Assembly: GCA_002344075.1 (NCBI GenBank)
Contig: DDTM01000108.1
Span: 1-6,387 of the forward strand
Length of the DNA: 6,387 nt
Direction of reading: 5' to 3'
Origin: Bacteroidetes bacterium UBA2364
GTDB lineage: Bacteria > Bacteroidota > Rhodothermia > Rhodothermales > UBA2364
Part shown: one piece after another, positions 1 through 6,209 of the stretch
Position numbering within the stretch: the stretch's first letter is position 1
Layout of the letters: each line of letters starts with the position of its first letter
The notes under the pieces: model-generated
What the model was told of the DNA's origin: nothing
Seen by the model: only the letters and a program-made list of their open reading frames with translations
Databases searched by the model: none
Position numbers and translations under genes: made by a program

Positions 1-25
1 AAATAATTTTTAAATCTCTATCCTT

Positions 26-793
26 ATGCGCTTTTTTAGCACGCTACTTTGTGGGATGGCTGTTTTATGGTTTGCTGCTTGCGGATCCAACACCGAGCCA
101 ACCAAGCCTCTTTCCTTCCAACAACATGTCTTCACCGATCGAGGGGGCACTTGCATCAAAGAAGACGACCCGTGCGCAAAAATAACCGTACAATACGTAT
201 CCGCCAAAGGTACAAACGCCGAAAAGATAAATACTGTTCTGGATACCACCTATGTCCGTATGGCAGATGTGGACTGGGAAGGAACCCAGCCCAGCAAAAC
301 CCTTCAGGAGGTTGGCACGTTTTTTAAGAAATCCTTCGAAGAACAAAGGAAAGAATTTCCCGACGCTCCTTACGGATGGGAAGTGGACCTGAAAACGGAA
401 GTATTACAAACCCAACCCGTAGCCAGTATTTCCATCACAAGCTACATGTTTACGGGAGGCGCACACCCCAATACGATAACCCGCTTGCTCAATTTTGATG
501 CGCAAGGACAATACATTGAACCCCAAAGCCGCATCACGGATACAAAAAAATTCCAGTCAATATTAGAGTCTGCATTCCGCAAAGCACGTGAAATTCCGGC
601 AGGGCAATCATGGAAAGAAGCAGGGCTTTTCGATGACCAATTGGGCTTACCCAGTGAAATGGCCTTTACCAAAGAAGGGCTTAAAATCTTTTATAACCCT
701 TACGAGATCATGCCTTATGCTGGAGGGCCAACGGAATTCATCATTCCTTATGCACAGCTTGAAGGTACGATGCAGCTAACGGGGGTAAAATAA
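26..793 (+). CDS. Lipoprotein with DUF4163 (PdaC-like) and DUF3298 (RsiV-like) domains
   Basis: Predicted exported lipoprotein of 255 residues. Seen: a short basic start (MRFF), a hydrophobic stretch and a lipobox-like F-A-A-C with the acylated cysteine at residue 19, so it should sit in the inner or outer membrane facing the periplasm. Two cysteines at 43 and 50 could form a disulfide. Residues about 51-151 look like the DUF4163 region and end in the family's GGAHPNT motif (144-150). Residues about 165-247 look like DUF3298, with the typical tail NPYEIMPYAGGPTEF (224-238). Known: this pair occurs in the lysozyme-sensing anti-sigma factor RsiV and beside the deacetylase domain of PdaC, but here there is neither an anti-sigma helix nor a catalytic domain. 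A role in binding cell-wall material or lysozyme-like ligands is inference only. The ATG at 26 is chosen because the signal peptide follows at once. Its promoter is outside or at the very edge of the window. Family assignment is fairly sure; function is unknown. Confidence 0.8.
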   Translation: MRFFSTLLCGMAVLWFAACGSNTEPTKPLSFQQHVFTDRGGTCIKEDDPCAKITVQYVSAKGTNAEKINTVLDTTYVRMADVDWEGTQPSKTLQEVGTFFKKSFEEQRKEFPDAPYGWEVDLKTEVLQTQPVASISITSYMFTGGAHPNTITRLLNFDAQGQYIEPQSRITDTKKFQSILESAFRKAREIPAGQSWKEAGLFDDQLGLPSEMAFTKEGLKIFYNPYEIMPYAGGPTEFIIPYAQLEGTMQLTGVK

Positions 794-860
794 GCCAACC
801 CAACCCCATCGTCAGAAGCCTCAAACAGGGCCTCCCGAAGAGACAAATAGAAATCGGCTG

Positions 861-892
861 TGTACAAACACCTAAAAACCATGTTTTGTACA
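861..892. repeat. Imperfect 32-base inverted repeat
   Basis: The left arm TGTACAAA (861-868) is an exact reverse complement of the right arm TTTGTACA (885-892). The pairing continues with CA (869-870) against TG (882-883) after a one-base bulge at 884, around an 11-base loop. It lies 68 bases after the lipoprotein stop codon. No T-run follows (the next bases are CCCCTGG), so it is a poor intrinsic terminator. It could be an operator for a dimeric regulator, an RNA stem, or chance. The structure is directly visible; its role is unknown. Confidence 0.6.
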
Positions 893-987
893 CCCCTGGA
901 AGATTTTCAAGGACCGGTTATCGTAAATCGGCTGGGGTTTGCCCGTCAATTCGATAAAATCGCCCAATGGCTCCTTCGGGACAATCA

Positions 988-1021
988 TTTTGAAAATCAT
1001 ACGACTTATGGGATATATTTA
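988..1021 (+). promoter_or_regulatory. Possible Bacteroidota-type promoter (weak)
   Basis: TTTTG at 988-992 is followed after 21 bases by TATATTTA at 1014-1021, close to the Bacteroidota primary-sigma pattern TTTG, about 20 bases, TAnnTTTG; the last G is replaced by A. A transcript would start near 1027 and run toward the barrel gene, giving a leader of about 465 bases, or it would make a short RNA. Such matches are common by chance in A/T-rich spacers. Confidence 0.2.
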
Positions 1022-1315
1022 GGGGAAACGGGTGGGCTTAATCTAAACAAATACAAATACTTGACGGGAAGAATGGTAACAGACCCATACCTCGTCCTAT
1101 TACAAGTGGTGGACCCAAACTTCTTTCCATAAAAATTTTTGGCGTGGATTGATTGTTTCAATGTTTTGGATTGTAGCGCCATTGGAATACGTACAAACAG
1201 CTTGCGGCGGGTGGAGACCAATGGGTTTGGAATATCTCGGTTTAACATTGTTCTCTTCCCGCACCAAGTTGTTGAAAGCCTTTTCCCACCATTCAGGCAA
1301 ATGGGCCAAAAGATG

Positions 1316-1347
1316 GTTGTTTTTAACTCAATCATTTTGTACTTTCG
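1316..1347 (+). promoter_or_regulatory. Candidate promoter of the beta-barrel gene
   Basis: GTTG at 1316-1319, a 20-base spacer, then TACTTTCG at 1340-1347. This fits the Bacteroidota -33/-7 pattern (TTG, 19-21 bases, TAnnTTTG) with a single T-to-C change in the -7 box. A start point near 1353 would give the gene beginning at 1492 a leader of about 140 bases. It is the better placed of the two promoter-like sites in this spacer, but it is a pattern match only. Confidence 0.35.
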
Positions 1348-1491
1348 CATTAAGCCTCGTATCAAACCAAAGCCTATACTGCATCGCGTTCTTAAGGGGT
1401 TTCTTTTCAGGTCGGTATCGCATTTATTGCAATCTATTTGCTATTAATAAAAGGGGGGCACCCCATTACTTTTCGAAAACTCCATTCTGCC

Positions 1492-3174
1492 ATGCAAACA
1501 CATCAGCGTTTGGGTATTTGGTTTATATTGATGATGCTTTTGTGTTCATCGGAAACCATACGGGCACAAGGCATACAGGTATTTAAAGGGCTTAAAATAG
1601 GCGGTACGGTGGGAGTATCCGGAGAAGCATACACCGCATCTGGTATTGAAAACCGACGTGCTCCATTACTCGGCCGCGCCAATGCCAATCTCACTGCCGA
1701 TCTTTTCGGGTTAAAAACGGGGATCAACCTGCTTTATTCCACCGACGAATCCAAAATCCGGCAGAGTATTAATCGTCTGGCATTTAATACCCAGTACAAA
1801 TCATTGGCTGTTGGCATCGGCGGCGTCACACCGACTCTTTCTAAATATAGCCTAAATGGCGTAGTGGTACGAGGTGGCCTGATTGGTTTCTCTCCGGGAA
1901 AATTCGACTTGATGCTCACGGGCGGACAGTCTAAACGGACCACTACTGCTACCACCGAAGATGCTTTCCGAGGCGAGGCGATTGGGCAAAATATTGGAGG
2001 GGCGCGGCTGGGATATGGTCGAAAAGGGCATTCTTTTTTCAGCCTTTCCGGACTTTATGGCCGCGACAAGGGGATCGAATTTCAGGGAATTGAACAAGCT
2101 CCGATCCCAGCAGAAAATTATGTCTTGGCTCCTCAAGCCGGTATTTCTCTCTTCAGAGGGAAGCTAAAGTTAGATGGTAGCCTAACCGCATCTGTTTTTA
2201 ACCGAAACCGAAATACCTCCAATGCACCGAACCGCGATGCTGCCTTTTTTGGCCTAGTCCCTTTGCCCGCCACTACACAACTGGCATACGCAGGGGAAGG
2301 CGCACTTCAACTCAGTTTAAAATCTTTCCGGCTACAAGGTGGTTATGAACGTGTGGAACAAGGTTTCGAAACAATGGGGCTTTCTCAGATACGAGACGAT
2401 CAGGCATCATTCAGGGTTGCGCCACAAATACGGCTTTTTGGACGGAAGGTACAAGCCCGATTCAACTACCAAAACCGCCGAAACAACCTGAATAATACCC
2501 GAAACCTCACCACCAATCGTTCTCAGTGGGGGGGTAACTTGATCGCACAAGTCTCGGAATGGCTGTCACTTTCCGGCGCGTATGACCAAAGCAACAATAC
2601 GGGAACCAATGCCGACAACATCCAAAGCGCACGTCAGGAGGTACGTACCTTCATGTTTTCACCTGCCATTACGCTACAACGGGGCGAAATAGGCCATAAC
2701 CTAATGCTTAACGCATCGCTTCAGTCTATGCAAGACCTACGAGCAGCCCTCCGAACAGATACACAAAACCTGAATGGTACCCTAACCTATAGCCTCAGCC
2801 TACCCGAAAAGCGCACCTTGGGGCTTACGGGCAATTATTTGCGAAGTGATGCACCACAGGTAATAACCACCGCTTCCGGAATTCAGACGAATTATGGTTT
2901 TTCGACTTTGAAAGAGAAAGTTACGGTTAATTTAGGCGCATCGTGGTCTGGAAATCGAAGTGAAGTAGTGGCCTTAGAGGCAACAACTGGCAACCAAAAC
3001 ATAACAGGTCAGCAGTGGGGAGTCACCTTAAATACTGCTTGGCTCTTACCTTGGAAAGACCGCCTCCAATTGATGATAAGAGGGCTTAGCAGCGAACAAA
3101 ACAGCGGAAATGGCGCACCTGCCCAATCGTTCAGAGAAATTCAAGCCACGCTTCAACTCAGTCACTCTTTTTAA
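1492..3174 (+). CDS. Secreted outer-membrane beta-barrel protein, uncharacterised
   Basis: Predicted 560-residue outer-membrane protein. The ATG at 1492 is preferred over the upstream in-frame codon at 1438 because it directly begins a type I signal peptide: a short polar start, a hydrophobic core (about 8-18) and a likely cut after IRA (residue 25). The mature part alternates short amphipathic strands with glycine-, asparagine- and serine-rich turns throughout, and it ends LQLSHSF, with the C-terminal phenylalanine of a Bam-recognised beta-signal. There is no visible TonB box, plug domain or extra globular domain, so it is not an ordinary TonB-dependent receptor. The segment at about 285-345 (YERV, GFETMG, a DD pair, RRNNLNN) resembles from memory a recurring but unnamed barrel family in Bacteroidota. 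Residues 328-343 are very rich in Asn/Arg/Thr and are probably an outside loop. It is flanked by a gene-free spacer upstream and a terminator 17 bases downstream, so it is probably monocistronic. Substrate or role is unknown. Barrel call fairly sure. Confidence 0.75.
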   Translation: MQTHQRLGIWFILMMLLCSSETIRAQGIQVFKGLKIGGTVGVSGEAYTASGIENRRAPLLGRANANLTADLFGLKTGINLLYSTDESKIRQSINRLAFNTQYKSLAVGIGGVTPTLSKYSLNGVVVRGGLIGFSPGKFDLMLTGGQSKRTTTATTEDAFRGEAIGQNIGGARLGYGRKGHSFFSLSGLYGRDKGIEFQGIEQAPIPAENYVLAPQAGISLFRGKLKLDGSLTASVFNRNRNTSNAPNRDAAFFGLVPLPATTQLAYAGEGALQLSLKSFRLQGGYERVEQGFETMGLSQIRDDQASFRVAPQIRLFGRKVQARFNYQNRRNNLNNTRNLTTNRSQWGGNLIAQVSEWLSLSGAYDQSNNTGTNADNIQSARQEVRTFMFSPAITLQRGEIGHNLMLNASLQSMQDLRAALRTDTQNLNGTLTYSLSLPEKRTLGLTGNYLRSDAPQVITTASGIQTNYGFSTLKEKVTVNLGASWSGNRSEVVALEATTGNQNITGQQWGVTLNTAWLLPWKDRLQLMIRGLSSEQNSGNGAPAQSFREIQATLQLSHSF

Positions 3175-3191
3175 AAACATCTCAACGATAA

Positions 3192-3227
3192 AAACGCTCG
3201 ATTTCTAAGCAAGGAAATCGGGCGTTT
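3192..3227. terminator. Bidirectional intrinsic terminator between convergent genes
   Basis: A 14-base-pair stem pairs 3192-3205 with 3214-3227, with one G-U wobble (T3198 opposite G3221) and an 8-base loop (3206-3213). On the plus strand the end of the stem and the bases after it read TTTCTTTT; on the minus strand the corresponding run is TTTTT (3194-3190). It lies 17 bases after the stop of the plus-strand barrel gene and 25 bases after the stop of the minus-strand DUF2892 gene, so it can serve both. Structure and placement both support the call. Confidence 0.85.
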
Positions 3228-3252
3228 CTTTTAATAAATATGTACGGTATCT

Positions 3253-3456
3253 TTACCCTGTTTTATTGGTTTTGATACCCAAGGGTAGGTATAGCGGACA
3301 AAAGCGGACAACGCTGGTCAACACAAATACCACAGCAAGAACGAGCAGAATAATGCCTACGACGCCCGTAACGGTTCCTGTCAGATAAAGTGCAGCAAAA
3401 ATAACCGCGACCACTATTCGGATAATCCGATCTGTGGATCCCATATTTGGATTCAT
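3253..3456 (-). CDS. DUF2892 (YgaP-type transmembrane) small inner-membrane protein
   Basis: A 67-residue protein with two membrane helices (about 11-28 and 30-50) joined by a short Thr/Gly turn. Seen: the start MNPNMGSTDRIIRI and, after the second helix, FCPLYLPLGI (52-61). Both match the conserved layout of DUF2892 proteins (N-MG-x-DR, then R/G-FCPLY-x-x-LGI), and the length is normal for stand-alone members. In other bacteria this domain is fused to a rhodanese in YgaP, but no rhodanese is present here. The first ATG (3456) is used because the family usually has four or five residues before MGS. The gene follows batE on the same strand with 97 bases between stop and start, and ends just before the shared terminator, so it could be the last gene of the bat transcript or have its own promoter. 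Molecular function is not known for the family. Family call is confident. Confidence 0.9.
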   Translation of the reverse strand: MNPNMGSTDRIIRIVVAVIFAALYLTGTVTGVVGIILLVLAVVFVLTSVVRFCPLYLPLGIKTNKTG

Positions 3457-3511
3457 ATGGTTATGGATTTGGGTGAAAAAAGGATATTACTACACCGGCA
3501 TGATGTTTTGT

Positions 3512-3545
3512 TGAATATACGAACAAACAGCACCAACTACACAAT
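3512..3545 (-). promoter_or_regulatory. Possible weak promoter ahead of the DUF2892 gene
   Basis: Read on the minus strand, ATTG (3545-3542) is followed after 22 bases by TATATTCA (3519-3512), a partial match to TTTG / TAnnTTTG. The spacing is slightly long and two of the -7 positions differ. It would give a leader of about 50 bases. Read-through from batE is an equally good explanation of expression. Confidence 0.2.
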
Positions 3546-3549
3546 GGGC

Positions 3550-4329
3550 TTATACATCTCCCAGCCCTTTTCGGAGCACCCATCCTGTATCCCCATTTGG
3601 AAGACGTACTTCCTGCCATCCCTGAGTTTCCGAAATGACTTCGAGCGTAATGCCCTCCGTTATAGCCCGGATTTTACGAGCCTGCTCCGAAGGCCCCTGC
3701 CGTAGCTCTACCTGTTTTTCCAACACAACCACTTTATGATCTGACAACGTTTGGACAGAGGCCACATATGCCATCACTAAAAAAATCAAGGTGGAGGGTA
3801 CAGACAGCAGTAGGGCACGTCGCCGCCAAGCCTCTTGTCCTTTAAACCAAATCCGATGCGCAACCAATCCAATAGTCATAACATACAGGCATATCGCAAT
3901 ACCAAACAAACCCCAACTACCAAATTGAAAACGGATATAGTGCCAAAAAGTTTGTAGGGGAGACAAAGGCAATTGCGAAATAGCGGTTTGAATTTTCTTT
4001 TGTGCAATCGCCAAACTATGCCGGGTTCGGGCATCAAACGGAGACAATGCTAGGGCCTTTTCGTAATACAATATAGATTTACCAATATGACCTCTGCGAT
4101 AATGGGCACTGGCCAGATTGTAATATAAGGCATGACTAATCCCACCCTGAGTAACGGCTTTTTCGTATTCTTGTATGGCTGTATCATAATTTGCTGTACT
4201 ATAAGCACGATTACCAGCCTCGAAAAGTACTGAAGGAGCCTGCTGGGCGTATCCTATTTGCCAGCATATTGTCTCAAGACAACCTACCGCTACCAATAGA
4301 CGCAAGACCAACGTTACATTAAAACACAT
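3550..4329 (-). CDS. batE: BatE: TPR and SH3-like domain protein of the Bat aerotolerance operon
   Basis: A 259-residue envelope protein. Seen: a signal-like hydrophobic N terminus with a likely cut after GYA (residue 28), two tetratricopeptide repeats (about 34-67 and 68-101, with FEAGNRAY, YDTAIQEYEKAV, YYNLASAHYRRG and ILYYEKALAL), two membrane helices (about 138-158 and 171-192), and a C-terminal bacterial SH3-like domain (about 198-255) with VELRQGPS and the closing GDTGWVLRKGL. This order is that of BatE. The in-frame ATG at 4398 would add 23 basic residues inside batD; the start at 4329 is preferred because it gives the signal sequence and lies one base after the batD stop (TAA-T-ATG), suggesting translational coupling. 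Known: Bat proteins are linked to oxygen tolerance in Bacteroides, but their biochemical activity is unsettled. The TPRs probably bind other Bat proteins in the periplasm, which is inference. Length is normal and no damage is seen. Confidence 0.9.
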   Translation of the reverse strand: MCFNVTLVLRLLVAVGCLETICWQIGYAQQAPSVLFEAGNRAYSTANYDTAIQEYEKAVTQGGISHALYYNLASAHYRRGHIGKSILYYEKALALSPFDARTRHSLAIAQKKIQTAISQLPLSPLQTFWHYIRFQFGSWGLFGIAICLYVMTIGLVAHRIWFKGQEAWRRRALLLSVPSTLIFLVMAYVASVQTLSDHKVVVLEKQVELRQGPSEQARKIRAITEGITLEVISETQGWQEVRLPNGDTGWVLRKGLGDV

Positions 4330-4330
4330 A

Positions 4331-6202
4331 TTATTTTTTCTTGCGCTCCAATTTGTAAAACGCCTCAATACGTTCAATAAGCGAAACCGCCTCTTCAAAA
4401 GAAGATTGCATTATTTCCGGTGTAGGTAATATGGGTGAAAAACGAACGGCATCGGAGGTGTCCAATAGACGATTCATATCCGAGCGTAGCCCCGATTCCA
4501 TACCTGCTTCTGTCATTTTTTCCAGAAGTGCCATACGTAGCATTCCTTTTTCCGGAATATTCAGGCGATCTCCCAAAAATCCAGTTACCGCACGTGCAAC
4601 TTCGTCATAAAATGCCTTTGGCTGACCTTGCTCCATCAGCTTTTGGGCAACATGTAAATGTTTTTGGGCTTCGGACTGTGCCGTTCGGGTACGGGCAAAA
4701 GCCACATCGGTTTGCATACGATCGGAAAGACGGCGATAATACACCAAGGCCAATAGTCCTGCGATGGGTAATAAAAAGACCACCAAGGGCCACCATTGAC
4801 GATGCAATGGTGCTGAAGTACGGGTAATCCATGTGCCCGACTGGGGCAGAATGGCCGCAATATCGTTTACAGGAAATACATTCTTTCCTGATGTCAGGGA
4901 TTGTGCCGTTCCGGTAGCGGTAAATTTAAATGGCCCTGCGGTGATGGTCTTGTAACTATTGGAAAGCAGGTCAAAATACGAAAAGGTGAAGGCCGGTATG
5001 GTATGTTGGCCATTTTCTCGCGGAATCAATGTAAATCGAAAAGTTTTATTTCCATAAACCTGCACGGAGCGATCTATATCGCTACTCACTTCCGGATCAT
5101 ATTTTTCCACCACTTCAGGCACACTTATCACCGGAGTGGCCAAGGTCGCAATATTTCCACTTCCGCCAATCATAACCGTAAGCATCACCGGCGACCCCAC
5201 CTCCACCCGTTCTTTGTCTAATTTTGCCGTCATGTTTAGCCGCCCCACAGCCCCGGCAAAACCCTGCGGCGCATTGGAGGGCAAGGCACGCACCGTTATG
5301 ACGAGTGGCTCCGAGGCAATCGTGATATTCTGTGGAAACCCTGAACCGCCCCCCAAAAACGCATCGAAAGGGTCATCCATCCGAATCATGGAAACATCAG
5401 CCTGTACTTTCAGAGGGTCCACCCTTAGCTGACCTGTACGTGTAGGAAACACCGCAACACGTTTGATCAGGATTTTCCGAAACGCTTCACCCCCAATCGT
5501 CTCCAACTCGGTATTCGCCTCGGCACTCAGTTCTTCCCGCCAAAACCCCTCAGCATCCCATGAATCCGAAAGGCGGCTATTCCGTATTTCGACCCCTCTC
5601 CGCGCAAAGAGGTAATAGGCAATAAACATTTGTTCACCTTGCAAAATGGTCGTGGAACTGGGGATGGCACGAATAAAGACATCTTGTTTTGAAACTTCTG
5701 GCGCCGGAGGGGCTTGTACACTATTCTGCGGATCTTTGGCAAAAGGGTCATCAAATAGGCTCTTTGAGCGGAAACTGGGAGCATTTGGCTTCTTACCTGC
5801 GCCCACAATTCGTAAATAAATGGGGGAAGTTGTTAGTGTTTCTTTACCAATAACCACCGTGGTCCGACCAATAGAAACCTCTCCTTCTCGGAGCGGCCGA
5901 TAAAACCACGTGTAGGTATAGGTTTGGGTCATCTGACCATTTGCGAAAATACTTTTTCTGCCAGTTGAAGCATTGTCATGAAGAAGTTCCAACCCCTGCG
6001 CATCAGGTGCTTGTGGATTGTAAATATTCGGCAATGGCCCAGATGTGGAACGAATTTCTACGGTGTACACCACCGACTCATTCATGGCAACCGTATTATC
6101 ACCTACGCTGGCTGTCACACTAATCCGCTGTGCAGCCACTCGAAAGCCAAATAGCATCAACAACAGCAAGACGCCAATGCGGATGATCTTAGGTTGCATC
6201 AT
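4331..6202 (-). CDS. batD: BatD: oxygen-tolerance membrane protein of the Bat operon
   Basis: A 623-residue membrane-anchored protein. Seen: a signal peptide (MMQPKII then a leucine-rich core, likely cut after VAA, residue 24); a large periplasmic part of beta-sandwich repeats with BatD hallmarks such as WFYRPLREGEVSIG (99-112), FPTRTGQLRVDPL (252-264), GFAGAVGRLNM (314-324), GSGNI (347-351), KYDPEV (367-372), LIPRENGQHTIPAF (392-405) and SYFD (408-411); one membrane helix (about 469-489); and a helical cytoplasmic tail rich in charged residues ending LERKKK. Two DDPF runs (151-154, 276-279) mark likely flexible linkers. The longer frame from 6280 overlaps batC by about 70 bases and would bury the signal peptide behind 26 extra residues, so the ATG pair at 6202/6199 is chosen. 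The gap to batC is 7 bases. Known: BatD belongs to the Bacteroides aerotolerance set; its exact role in the complex is not established. Family assignment is confident. Confidence 0.9.
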   Translation of the reverse strand: MMQPKIIRIGVLLLLMLFGFRVAAQRISVTASVGDNTVAMNESVVYTVEIRSTSGPLPNIYNPQAPDAQGLELLHDNASTGRKSIFANGQMTQTYTYTWFYRPLREGEVSIGRTTVVIGKETLTTSPIYLRIVGAGKKPNAPSFRSKSLFDDPFAKDPQNSVQAPPAPEVSKQDVFIRAIPSSTTILQGEQMFIAYYLFARRGVEIRNSRLSDSWDAEGFWREELSAEANTELETIGGEAFRKILIKRVAVFPTRTGQLRVDPLKVQADVSMIRMDDPFDAFLGGGSGFPQNITIASEPLVITVRALPSNAPQGFAGAVGRLNMTAKLDKERVEVGSPVMLTVMIGGSGNIATLATPVISVPEVVEKYDPEVSSDIDRSVQVYGNKTFRFTLIPRENGQHTIPAFTFSYFDLLSNSYKTITAGPFKFTATGTAQSLTSGKNVFPVNDIAAILPQSGTWITRTSAPLHRQWWPLVVFLLPIAGLLALVYYRRLSDRMQTDVAFARTRTAQSEAQKHLHVAQKLMEQGQPKAFYDEVARAVTGFLGDRLNIPEKGMLRMALLEKMTEAGMESGLRSDMNRLLDTSDAVRFSPILPTPEIMQSSFEEAVSLIERIEAFYKLERKKK

Positions 6203-6209
6203 GTGATGA

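Larger units (their letters stand above)
794..1491. other. Long gene-free stretch (about 700 bases)
   Basis: No convincing gene was found on either strand. The open frames present (for example plus strand 860-1132, 1139-1447 and 1149-1586, minus strand 1365-1006) overlap one another, start at arbitrary codons and give translations without signal peptides, domain motifs or a likeness to any family I recognise. The stretch does hold an imperfect inverted repeat at 861-892, a 10-base AAAAATTTTT palindrome at 1131-1140, and two promoter-like sites at 988-1021 and 1316-1347. It separates two genes read in the same direction. It could be a long regulatory leader for the barrel gene, a decayed gene or a dispersed intergenic repeat; the sequence alone does not decide. 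Confidence 0.6.

Noticed and set aside
1062..1090. TTGACG at 1062 as a sigma-70 type -35 box
   Set aside because: No -10-like sequence lies at the right distance, and the organism appears to use Bacteroidota-type promoters.
1006..1365. Minus-strand open frame of 119 codons in the spacer
   Set aside because: It has no signal, domain or recognisable motif, and other frames over the same bases are equally open.
1433..1440. TCTATTTG as a -7 promoter box close to the barrel gene
   Set aside because: No TTG element is found 19-21 bases upstream.
1453..1464. GGGG-GGCA-CCCC mini-hairpin upstream of the barrel gene
   Set aside because: The stem is four pairs with a four-base loop; too short to assign a function.
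1438..1491. Upstream in-frame start (1438) for the barrel protein
   Set aside because: It would add 18 residues ahead of a normal signal peptide that starts at the ATG at 1492.
3508..3529. Small inverted repeat TTTGTT/AACAAA between batE and the DUF2892 gene as a terminator
   Set aside because: The stem is only 6 A/T-rich pairs and no T-run follows directly.
3457..3705. Plus-strand open frame of 82 codons overlapping the batE end
   Set aside because: It lies opposite batE, has no motif or signal, and batE is strongly supported on the other strand.
4435..5432. Plus-strand open frames (4435-4827, 4901-5221, 5136-5432) opposite batD
   Set aside because: They are shadows of batD in antisense frames, with low-complexity His/Pro/Arg-rich translations and no family likeness.
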